A stretch of 64,000 nt of DNA, from assembly GCF_014334325.1 (NCBI RefSeq), contig NZ_JACSET010000003.1, positions 186,001 to 250,000 of the forward strand, read 5' to 3'. The notes under the pieces were generated by a model. It worked only from the letters and a program-made list of their open reading frames with translations, had not been told where the DNA came from and did no database searches. This DNA is from Treponema sp. Marseille-Q4130. GTDB taxonomy: Bacteria; Spirochaetota; Spirochaetia; Treponematales; Treponemataceae. This document shows, piece by piece, positions 1 to 8,800 of the stretch. Both the position numbers and the translations under genes were made by a program. The stretch's first letter is position 1. Every line of letters starts with the position of its first letter.

Positions 1-1
1 A

Positions 2-1846
2 ACAATGCTGAACCTTGCCATTGATCGTCATTTTGAAAAAGAATACGACAACTTTTGCGGAGATGTAAAAAAAATAAAAACGCTTTCGCTTTTTTTCATT
101 GATTCGATTCAATCTTTTAGGGATGACGGATTTTTACGGCAGGAGTTTGAGCGTCTTTTAAAGGAAAAACTGAACGCTCTAATTGAAAAATATCAAAAAT
201 CGGAACGACGGGAAGAAAGAGAATATGCGGATTATCTTTCATTTTCTCTTGCAAATTTAAAGAAAACGATTGCAGGTTATTTTTCCGAAGACAACAACAC
301 CGACAGCGACGAAGTTCGGGAAGAAGTTGATAAAGTCTTGCGGCAAAAAGATGAAGTTATCAAAATCAAAAAAGAAAACGGCGAATGGGAGCCGACGCGG
401 TTTATTTTTTCAAAATGGACGCTCAAAGAAGGCTGGGACAATCCCAATATTTTTGTCATTGCAAAACTGCGTTCAAGCGGCAGCGAAACGAGCAAACTGC
501 AGGAAGTCGGGCGAGGTTTGCGTCTGCCTGTTGACGAACTCGGCGAGCGACAGAGCGAAAGGCAATTTTATCTGCGGTATATAATCGACTATTCGGAAAA
601 AGACTTTGCTGAAAAATTGCTTTCGGAAATCAACTTCGGAGCAGAGGTAGAATTTAAAATTACAAAATCATTCCTTGAAGAATACGCAAAGAAAAAGCAG
701 ATTGATATTAAGGCTTTTTTTAAGGATTTGATTGTAAAAGATTATATCGATCCGGAAACTCACGAGCCGATTTCGGACAATCTTTCCGCATTCAAGGAAA
801 ATTATCCTGATTTGTTCATCGCATTGAATGAAGGAAAAATCGTCAACGTAAATGCATCGGGCGGAAAATTCGGCGAAAAGGTGAAAATCCGCAAAGAAAA
901 CTACGACAAACTTGCCTCCCTTTGGCGCAGCATAAATCAAAAATTCTATCTTCATATAGATTCTACAAAAGAAGAAGACTTAAAAGCAATGCTCTTTGAG
1001 ATGCTAAAAAAAGGAATCGACGCATCTTCAAATATTTCAACTTCAATACGACAAACGACAAAAAGCGATGACGGCAGCGTAAAGTTCACGAGCGAAATAG
1101 GTTCGGCATTTTCACTAAAAAAAGAGATGCCGTATTCGGATTTCTTAAAAAAAGCGCAAAACGAAACGAATATTCCGATCACGCTTTTGCATGAAGTTTT
1201 TTGTGAATATTTTAAGGAATATCCGCTGCCTGAAAAATTCTTCAGCAAGCAGACTTTGCGGTGTTTAATCGAAGGCTATCGAGACTGGTATATAAAGACC
1301 TTTGCCGAAAAATATTCTTATGAAAAAGTAAACGCGCCCGTAACGGATCTGCTGTGTGATGAAAATAATGCCGTAAAAGAATACGTTGTCCGCAATGACA
1401 TAGGCGTTTTGAACTGCAAAGAAACTCCGCTTGAAAATTATCTTTATGATTCGTGCGTTTATGATTCCGATTTGGAACGAAGCAATATTACGCACGACAT
1501 AAAATCAAATATTGCATCGGTTGAAGTGTACGGGAAGATTCCGCGCAGGACGGTACGAATTCCGACGTATGCGGACGGCACGTACAGTCCGGATTTTATG
1601 TACGTTATTAATAGGAAAAACGGCAAACAACAATTAAATCTTGTCGTTGAAACAAAGGATAAAACCAAAGATCATATTGATCCGGAAGAAAGACGAAAAA
1701 TCACCGCGGCAAAAAAATTATTTGAAAAATTACATCAAGAAGTATCGGACGTATATTATCGCCCTCAAATTTCAAAACAGGACATGACGGAAATAATCGA
1801 AAGCGTTGTAAAAGGCGATGATATAAACAACGATTTGTATTTGTGA
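2..1846 (+). CDS. res: Type III restriction enzyme Res subunit, C-terminal part (cut by window edge)
   Basis: The reading frame is open to the left edge, so this is the 3' part of a longer gene; Res subunits are usually 850-1000 residues and about 613 are visible. Near residue 165 is EVGRGLRLPVDELGER, the superfamily 2 helicase motif VI (Q/ExxGRGLR) of the ATP-driven translocase. Toward the C-terminus YSPDFMYVIN followed by VVETKDK gives the D...ExK pattern of the PD-(D/E)XK endonuclease domain. Res works with a Mod methyltransferase to cut DNA next to unmethylated asymmetric sites; mod would be expected upstream, outside the window. AT content is higher than in the genes to the right, which fits a transferred defence island. 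Family assignment is firm; specificity cannot be read. Confidence 0.88.
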   Translation, partial: TMLNLAIDRHFEKEYDNFCGDVKKIKTLSLFFIDSIQSFRDDGFLRQEFERLLKEKLNALIEKYQKSERREEREYADYLSFSLANLKKTIAGYFSEDNNTDSDEVREEVDKVLRQKDEVIKIKKENGEWEPTRFIFSKWTLKEGWDNPNIFVIAKLRSSGSETSKLQEVGRGLRLPVDELGERQSERQFYLRYIIDYSEKDFAEKLLSEINFGAEVEFKITKSFLEEYAKKKQIDIKAFFKDLIVKDYIDPETHEPISDNLSAFKENYPDLFIALNEGKIVNVNASGGKFGEKVKIRKENYDKLASLWRSINQKFYLHIDSTKEEDLKAMLFEMLKKGIDASSNISTSIRQTTKSDDGSVKFTSEIGSAFSLKKEMPYSDFLKKAQNETNIPITLLHEVFCEYFKEYPLPEKFFSKQTLRCLIEGYRDWYIKTFAEKYSYEKVNAPVTDLLCDENNAVKEYVVRNDIGVLNCKETPLENYLYDSCVYDSDLERSNITHDIKSNIASVEVYGKIPRRTVRIPTYADGTYSPDFMYVINRKNGKQQLNLVVETKDKTKDHIDPEERRKITAAKKLFEKLHQEVSDVYYRPQISKQDMTEIIESVVKGDDINNDLYL

Positions 1847-1940
1847 AAAAAGAAACTGGACACCCTTAAAAACATATTTGATTTCTTTTTTATACGTTGA
1901 TATAATTTTCATACCGACATCAAAAAAGAAATACAAAAAA

Positions 1941-2213
1941 ATGCGATTACGGGATCTGACGATATACGCAAAAGAAAAATATCACATTGTCGAACAGCGC
2001 GGATTTACGATCGTGCTCGCAAGCGATTTGCCGGCGGCACAGGCGGAATATCACGCATCGACGATTCCGTTTTCAAAGGCGTCTTCTTTGCAGCCCTCTT
2101 CAATGCCTAAAAAAATCTGCAAAAAGATGAAGCTCTACCAATACGGTGACGGTTCGTTCCGTCAAAAATGCCGAAATTTCTACTCGGCAAGCCGACGAGG
2201 GCAAACCGCATAA
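1941..2213 (+). pseudogene. Decayed small gene (possible MmcQ/YjbR- or TfoX-like N-terminus)
   Basis: A frame begins with MRLRDLTIYAKEKYHI, which resembles the start of small treponemal MmcQ/YjbR- or TfoX-like proteins, but after about 40 residues it loses protein-like composition. Near 2060 a neighbouring frame reads on as DDSVFKGVFFAALFNA and then stops, which suggests a frameshift. The rest of the 535-bp gap between the restriction gene and the DUF3737 gene shows no other convincing coding sequence. I read this as a remnant; family identity is a weak guess from memory of the N-terminal motif. Confidence 0.25.
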
Positions 2214-2380
2214 TTCGGAAAATAAATAATCTTAATTTTTCGTTTTACAAACTCTAAATTCGGATAGGCTTATATTTTCGCTGTTCGATCTAAGAAGCAT
2301 TTCCGTGCCGCAGTGATGTCGGGTTTGCTCTTTCATTTGTATTTCAGTATATTTTATACGTATTTACACAAGGAATTGGA

Positions 2381-3229
2381 ATGAAAGAAATCAAGCAGGA
2401 GTTTTTGACTGGTGAACGCGCACTGTTCCAAGCGCAGGATATGAAAATCATCGATACGATTTTTGCCGACGGTGAATCGCCGCTGAAGCACGCGTCGGAC
2501 ATCGAACTTGACGGCTGTATGTTCAAATGGAAATATCCGCTGTGGTACAGTACAAACATTACAGTGAAAAACAGCACGTGGTTTGAAATGGGGCGCGCGG
2601 GTGTATGGTATACGGATAACGTCAGCGTCGAAAACAGCGTCATCGAAGCGCCGAAAAATTTCCGCAGGTGCCGGAACGTGCGCCTTGCAAACGTCGATAT
2701 GCCGAACGCGGCCGAAACGTTTTGGTCGTGCGACGGCGCCGTATTTGAAAATGTCAGAGTAAGAGGCGACTACTTTGCGATGAACAGTCGAAACATGAAA
2801 ATAAACAATTTTATTTTGGACGGCAACTATCCCTTCGACGGCGCGGAAAATATCGAAATCGATAATTCGAAACTCATTTCAAAAGACGCGTTATGGAATG
2901 CCGAAAATATAGTCGTTCGCAATTCGTTTATTTCGGGAGAATATCTCGGTTGGAATTCGAAAAATCTGACCTTTGAAAACTGCACGATCGAAAGTTTACA
3001 GGGTATGTGCTATATCGACAACCTCGTCATGAAAAATTGCAAGCTCATCAATACGACGCTCGCTTTCGAATATTCTTCAGTCGATGCCGACATAACGAAC
3101 ACGATAGACAGCGTGTTTAATCCTTCAAGCGGCACGATACGCGCCGAACGCATCGCAAAGCTCATCGTCGAAAAAGATAAAGTCGATCCCGCGAAAACGA
3201 AAATCGTGTGCAGGGATATTGTGAATTAA
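2381..3229 (+). CDS. DUF3737 family right-handed beta-helix protein
   Basis: A 282-residue cytoplasmic-looking protein without signal peptide. It is built of repeating beta-helix rungs with recurrent N-x-x-[IV]-x-N-S and W/F positions, for example ITVKNSTWFE, NVSVENSVIE, KINNFILDG and IEIDNSKLIS. Both length and sequence fit the DUF3737 family, whose members fold like pectate-lyase or polygalacturonase beta-helices but have no established activity. The ATG follows AAGGAAT at good spacing. It stands alone between the restriction gene and a convergent EamA gene, so context gives no function. Confidence 0.85.
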   Translation: MKEIKQEFLTGERALFQAQDMKIIDTIFADGESPLKHASDIELDGCMFKWKYPLWYSTNITVKNSTWFEMGRAGVWYTDNVSVENSVIEAPKNFRRCRNVRLANVDMPNAAETFWSCDGAVFENVRVRGDYFAMNSRNMKINNFILDGNYPFDGAENIEIDNSKLISKDALWNAENIVVRNSFISGEYLGWNSKNLTFENCTIESLQGMCYIDNLVMKNCKLINTTLAFEYSSVDADITNTIDSVFNPSSGTIRAERIAKLIVEKDKVDPAKTKIVCRDIVN

Positions 3230-3274
3230 AAGCGTCGCTCAACCGGCGCGTCATTTTCGATCCCGCACACGATT

Positions 3275-3688
3275 TTACAGCACCATGACGAGAGTTCCCG
3301 CCGTGAGGAGGAGTGCGCCGACGAGCGATTTTACCGAAACCTTTTCGTGCAGGAAAATAAAAGCGAGAGCGAGCGTGATCACGACGCTCATCTTATCGAC
3401 GGGAACGACCTTCGATGCGTCTCCCGTCTGCAGCGCGCGGTAATAGCAAAGCCACGATGCGCCGGTAGCGAGTCCCGACAGAATTAAAAAAATCCAGCTC
3501 TTTTTTGGAATCGCCGTGATGCCGCCCTGCTCGTGCGTAACGAAAACCATGAGCCACGCCATCGCGAGCACGACAAAGGTTCGGATTGCGGTTGCAAGAT
3601 TCGAGTTCACTCCTTCGATTCCGATTTTCGCGAGGATCGAAGTGAGCGCGGCGAACACTGCGGAACAGACGGCAAAGGGCAGCCACAT
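3275..3688 (-). CDS. Half-size EamA-family membrane transporter
   Basis: 137 residues, about five hydrophobic segments, with one EamA (drug/metabolite transporter) repeat instead of the usual two. Typical signatures are the N-terminal AALTSILAKIGIEGV, the middle SGLATGASWLCYYRAL and the C-terminal VLHEKVS-type turn (here FLHEKVSVKSLVGALLLTAG). Such single-repeat proteins of about 140 residues probably act as dimers, like the EmrE class. ATG at 3688 follows GGAGG. Substrate unknown. It converges on the DUF3737 gene and lies downstream of the aminopeptidase on the opposite side of a 90-bp spacer. Confidence 0.85.
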   Translation of the reverse strand: MWLPFAVCSAVFAALTSILAKIGIEGVNSNLATAIRTFVVLAMAWLMVFVTHEQGGITAIPKKSWIFLILSGLATGASWLCYYRALQTGDASKVVPVDKMSVVITLALAFIFLHEKVSVKSLVGALLLTAGTLVMVL

Positions 3689-3778
3689 AGCACGCCTCCG
3701 TGCAACTATATTGATTGAACGGCGGGTTTTTAAAGCGGCTCGTGTTCCGCCGCTTAAAACTCGACATTCGACCTATTA

Positions 3779-5143
3779 TTATTTTTCGAGCGATAAAAAT
3801 ATTTTATAGCAATTATACGCCGTACAGATGTCTTCTTTATTTGTCAATTCCCACGGCGCGTGCATGCTTAAAACCGAAACACCCGCGTCGAGTACGTCCA
3901 TGCCGTACTTTGCCGCAAGATAGGCGATCGTACCGCCGCCGCCCTGATCGACTTTTCCGAGTTCGGCCATTTGAAACGGGATATTGTTTTTTTCCATAAG
4001 CGCGCGGACTTTTGCGATGAATTCGGGATTCGCGTCGCTTGCGGAATATTTGCCGCGGCTTCCGGTGTATTTATTAAAAACGATCCCACCGCCGAGGAAC
4101 GACGAATTGTCTTTGTCGTAGAGATTGCCGTTCATCGGATCGAAAGCGGCGTTCACGTCGCTTGAAAGCATCGCGGAATTTGCAAGGCAGCGCCTGAGCG
4201 TCAGATCGCTGTAACCGCCGCTCATACGCGAAATGATTTCGGCGACCGCATTTTCGAGCAAGTGCGAGCCCATGCCCGTAGCTCCTACACTGCCGATCTC
4301 TTCTTTGTCGACGCAGAGGCAGCAGTTCGTGCGCGTCTTTGCCGTGCTGTCGAAGAGCGCCTGTACCGATGTGAATGCGCATGCGCGGTCGTCCTGTCCG
4401 TACGCGAGGATGAGCGATCGATCGATGCCGCAGTCGCGCGACAAGCCTGCCGGAACGATTTCAAGTTCGGCGGATGCGAAATCGTCTTCATCGATATCGT
4501 ATTTCGATTTTAATAATTTTAAAACGGCTTTCTTATATTTTTCTTTATCCTTTGAAGATTTTTCATCGTCTTGTTTTTTTTGTTTGTCTTTTTTTTGCGG
4601 AATGCCGGAACTCAAAATGAGGTCGAGGTTTTCGCCGGGGATAAAGTCGGACGCTTTTTCTTTCATCTGCTCCTGCGCGAGGTGCGGCAAAATATCGGAC
4701 ACGCAAAATACCGGATCGTCTGCAGCTTCGCCGATCGTCACGTTGATAACGCTGCCGTCGGTTTTGCATACGACGCCGTGGATCGCAAGCGGCAGCGTTA
4801 CCCACTGATATTTTTTTATACCGCCGTAATAGTGCGTATTCAAATATACGATACAGTCTTTTTCGTAAACGGGATTTTGCTTTACGTCGAGGCGCGGCGA
4901 ATCGATATGCGCGCCGAGGATATTCATACCGTCTTCAAGACTGCCCGTTCCGATCTCGAACAGGGCGACGGTTTTGTGCATTTTTTGCACGTAAACCTTA
5001 TCGCCCGCTTTCAGCGTTTTATATTTTGTGATATCTTTATAACCGCGCTTTTCCGCCGCTTGGATGATTTCGGCTGTACACTCGCGTTCGGTTTTTCCGG
5101 CGTCCAAAAATTTTTTGTAATCGTTAATAAATTTTTCGTTCAT
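3779..5143 (-). CDS. M18 family aminopeptidase
   Basis: 454 residues, normal for M18 (aspartyl aminopeptidase / aminopeptidase I) enzymes, which remove N-terminal residues with two metal ions and assemble into large tetrahedral dodecamers in the cytoplasm. Visible ligand motifs are GAHIDSPRLDVK (His and Asp), KEEIGSVGATGMGS (catalytic Glu pair) and SMHAPWELTNKED (C-terminal His). A Lys/Asp-rich insert (KKDKQKKQDDEKSSKDKEK) near residues 190-210 is longer than usual and probably a flexible loop. The ATG follows GAGGAGC. No signal peptide, so it acts in the cytoplasm, probably in peptide turnover. Confidence 0.93.
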   Translation of the reverse strand: MNEKFINDYKKFLDAGKTERECTAEIIQAAEKRGYKDITKYKTLKAGDKVYVQKMHKTVALFEIGTGSLEDGMNILGAHIDSPRLDVKQNPVYEKDCIVYLNTHYYGGIKKYQWVTLPLAIHGVVCKTDGSVINVTIGEAADDPVFCVSDILPHLAQEQMKEKASDFIPGENLDLILSSGIPQKKDKQKKQDDEKSSKDKEKYKKAVLKLLKSKYDIDEDDFASAELEIVPAGLSRDCGIDRSLILAYGQDDRACAFTSVQALFDSTAKTRTNCCLCVDKEEIGSVGATGMGSHLLENAVAEIISRMSGGYSDLTLRRCLANSAMLSSDVNAAFDPMNGNLYDKDNSSFLGGGIVFNKYTGSRGKYSASDANPEFIAKVRALMEKNNIPFQMAELGKVDQGGGGTIAYLAAKYGMDVLDAGVSVLSMHAPWELTNKEDICTAYNCYKIFLSLEK

Positions 5144-5188
5144 ACTATGCTCCTCATTATATGCGTACTTATAAAAACCTGATCGATA

Positions 5189-5650
5189 TTATTTAAAACA
5201 TACGTCGACTTCAAAGGGACCGTATTGCGTCGCAAACGGAATACCGACGATCGGATAATTTTTCGGCCACGAAAGCGTGTGATCTTTCCCCGCTACGACA
5301 ACGGGCGGCGATACTCGTATGTCTCTGTTTTTGATTTCCGAAATCGCGTTCCCGGCAATGATATTCGTAAATTCGCTTACGAGCTGCTTTGCGAGTTCTT
5401 CCCGCTCCGATGCCACAACGATCTCTATGCCCGAACGGTCGAGCATTTTATCCGCAAGGATTTTATGCAGACGAAACGCGACGACGCCGTTGCAGTCGCC
5501 GGTAAGACCGAGCAGCCCGGAAATTTCCCACGCATGGCCGGCATTCGGGTCGAGCAGGTACGGATCTTTATGCTGCGGCGGCATATCGAACATATTTTTA
5601 AATGCATTTTCACACGATACTAAAAACGGATTAATAATTTTTACGTCCAT
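5189..5650 (-). CDS. cheX: Chemotaxis protein CheX (CheY-P phosphatase)
   Basis: 153 residues from ATG 5650 (a TTG seven codons upstream is possible but less likely). It starts MDVKIINPFLVSCENAF and contains the CheC/CheX-type signature ELAKQLVSEFTNIIAGNA, where the conserved E...N pair forms the phosphatase site acting on phosphorylated CheY. Spirochaetes use CheX as their main CheY-P phosphatase to control reversal of the periplasmic flagella. It is not next to cheA/cheY here. The gene has a 45-bp spacer from the aminopeptidase downstream and a terminator upstream that isolates it from carB. Confidence 0.85.
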   Translation of the reverse strand: MDVKIINPFLVSCENAFKNMFDMPPQHKDPYLLDPNAGHAWEISGLLGLTGDCNGVVAFRLHKILADKMLDRSGIEIVVASEREELAKQLVSEFTNIIAGNAISEIKNRDIRVSPPVVVAGKDHTLSWPKNYPIVGIPFATQYGPFEVDVCFK

Positions 5651-5770
5651 TTCGTATTCAGTATATCGCAATGTAAAATTTGGGGCAAGGCAAAAAAATC
5701 GATTGTAGAAATTCGTATCCGCGATAGTGTAGAGAACGTATGCTGCCTTTTCGAGAAAAATCCGTTGCAG

Positions 5771-5809
5771 AAAAAAAACCGCGAGGTTTAAACGCGCCGC
5801 GGTTTTTTA
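5771..5809. terminator. Bidirectional rho-independent terminator
   Basis: The inverted repeat AAAACCGCG / CGCGGTTTT is flanked by A runs on one side and T runs on the other, so it can stop transcription from either direction. It lies just after the end of the carB-dapF fusion on the minus strand. Confidence 0.8.
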
Positions 5810-5867
5810 TTGTGCGGCAATCACCTTTTTAGGACAACATATCCGATGCTTTTTTCAGGTATACCGA

Positions 5868-8800
5868 TTAAATCTCGATTTCGCCTTCGTAAACCGTGTC
5901 GCTCTGTCCGGTCAAATAGACGGTATCGCCTGTGTACTTCACGATGAGCGTGCCGCCTTTCACTTGCACGGTGATGTTTTCATCCATCGGACAATAGCCG
6001 TTCAGCACGGCGGCTATCGCGGCCGCACATGCGCCGGTACCGCAGGCGGGCGTTTCTCCGTTGCCCCGCTCCCACGTCCGCATCTTCAATTCGTTCCGGC
6101 CGACAACGCGCACGAACTCCGTATTCGTCCGATTCGGAAAAGCGGCGTTGTTTTCAAAGAGCGGCCCGATTTTTTCGACATCGACTTTATCGACAAAGCC
6201 GCAAAATACGACGCAGTGCGGCGTGCCGACGGAAAGGCACGTAACATCGTATTTCGTACCGTCTACGGTAAGCGGCACATTGACGATCGCTTTTTGAGGA
6301 AGCCGAGCGGCAAGCGATTCGCTCGAAGTCGGAACGGGCGAAAGCGTCGTCGGAAGAGATGCTGCATCGAAAAGCGGGCGCCCCATGTCGACGGTAACGG
6401 AAGAAACTTTTCCGTCGAGTTTATACAGCACAAGCGACTTCGTACCGCTCGCCGTATCGATCGAAAGAGACGCAGTCGGAGATGCCGCATCTCCGCGGTC
6501 TTTTACGCCGTTGATATTGTTGTCGTACAGATATTTTGCGACGGCGCGGATCGCGTTTCCCGCCAAGCGTCCTTCGCTTCCGTCCTGATTGAAAAACTGC
6601 ATATACGCGTCCGCTTTGTTCGAATCTTTGACGAGCACGAGCGAATCGGCGCCGATTTCCATGCGGCGGTTGCACAGGCGGACGGCAAGCCCCGCAGGAT
6701 TCGATACCGCCTGCTTCCTCGCATCGATGAGGATAAAATCGTTTCCCGTACTCTGCATTTTACAAAAGCGCAGTTTTTCTTTCGATTCGCGCAGCGCATT
6801 GATATCGACGAGTTCGACGTTTTCCGCATTGTAATGGCTCATGAGACAGTTCGCGATCGCGTTCGCCGTATCGATCGCGGTAAGGCAGGGTATGTCGCGC
6901 TCTACGGCGTGCCGCCGCATACGTACGCTGTCGGCATGCGGATCGCGTCCCTTCGTGCTCGTCGAAATCACGTAGTCGATTTTACCGGTATCGAGGAGCG
7001 TCAAAAGATTGTCGTCGGGATTTTCGTGGATTTTGTTTACGACCGTCACTTCCATGCCGAAGTCTTTAATAACGCCCGCCGTACCTTCGGTCGCGTACAG
7101 CGTAAATCCCATATCGTAAAATTTCCGCGCGAGGTCGGGGATTTCAAACTGATCGGTTTTACGCACCGTAAACAAAACGCCGCCGCTTCTTTTCATACGG
7201 TAGCCCGCGCCGATGAGCCCCTTAAAAATCGCTTCTTCCATCGTCGAGGCAAGGCCGAGCACTTCACCGGTCGATTTCATTTCCGGTCCCAAATGCGTAT
7301 CGACGTCCATGAGTTTTTCAAAACTGAACACCGGCACTTTTACGGCGAAGTACGGCGAAATACGGTAAAGCCCCGTACCGTAGCCGAAAGTTTTTACTTT
7401 TTCGCCGAGCATCGCTCGCACTGCAAGTTCGACCATCGGTACGCCCGTCACTTTGCTGATATAGGGCACCGTGCGGCTCGAACGCGGATTGACTTCAATC
7501 ACATAGAGATCGTTGTTGTAGATGAGATATTGAATATTGACAAGCCCTTTCGTGCCGAGCGCAAGCGCGAGTTCGCGCGACTGCTTGATAATTTTTTGCC
7601 GGAGGATATCGTTGAGATTCCACGACGGGTACACGGCGATCGAATCGCCGGAATGAATGCCCGCACGTTCGATGTGCTCCATGATACCCGGAATCAAAAT
7701 GTCTTTGCCGTCGCAGATCGCATCGACTTCAAGTTCGGTACCGCCCATGTATTTGTCGATGAGCACCGGATTTTCGATGCCCTGCGAAAGGATGATACCC
7801 ATGTATTCGCGCACATCGGCGTCTCCCCACGCGATGATCATATTTTGTCCGCCGAGCACGTAAGAAGGCCTGAGCAAAATCGGATAGCCGATGCGCTGTG
7901 CGGACGCGATCGCTTCTTCCGTCGTCAAAACCGTTTCCCCTGCGGGTTTATTGATACCGAGTTTGACGCAAAGCGCTTCAAATTTTTCGCGGTCTTCCGC
8001 GATGTCGATCGATTCGGCGCTCGTGCCGAGAATTTTTATGCCCTGTTCATCGAGAAATTTTGTTAATTTTATCGCCGTCTGTCCTCCGAAAGCGACGACG
8101 ACACCAATCGGTTTTTCCGTATTGATGACGCTCATCACGTCTTCCGGCGTAAGCGGTTCGAAGTACAGGCGGTCGGACGTATCGAAATCGGTTGAAACCG
8201 TTTCGGGATTGTTGTTGATCGTCACGACATCGTAGCCGAGTTTTTTCAGCGACCATACGCACTGCACCGACGCATAATCGAATTCGATTCCCTGACCGAT
8301 GCGGATCGGACCCGAACCGAGCACGATGATCGTACCTTTTTTGCTTTTCGATTTTGCATGTTCGGCGAGAAAATCCGCCGCTTCGTTTTCCTCATAGTAG
8401 CCGCCGTAAAAATACGGCGTTTCCGCGCTGAACTCACCGGTGCAGGTATCGACCATTTTATACGTCGCGGGAATGTGCGCGAGCTTACCCTGCTTTACGA
8501 GCGCGGCGGCGTTTTTCGCTTCTTTAATAATTCCCGAGCCGCCCGGGATCGCAACTCCGCTCAACTCGGTGATCGTTTTATCGGGGAAGCCGTCTTTTTT
8601 CGCTTCAAGATACAAAAGAGGCGAAAGCTGTTGCTTGCCGGTTTTTATCGATGCGAGTTCGAGTTCACGGAACGCGATATGCTGCAGTTTTGCCAAAAAC
8701 CATATATCGATTTTCGTAATTTTATTAATTTCGTCGATCGACATGATGCCGCGCACGAGCGCTTCGTAGATCGCAAAAATCCTGCGGTCGGTACATTCGC

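Noticed and set aside
5964-8066. 700-codon open frame on the plus strand opposite carB-dapF
   Set aside because: It is antisense to a strongly conserved enzyme, has a His/Arg/Phe-rich composition typical of a shadow frame created by the codon bias, and matches no family.
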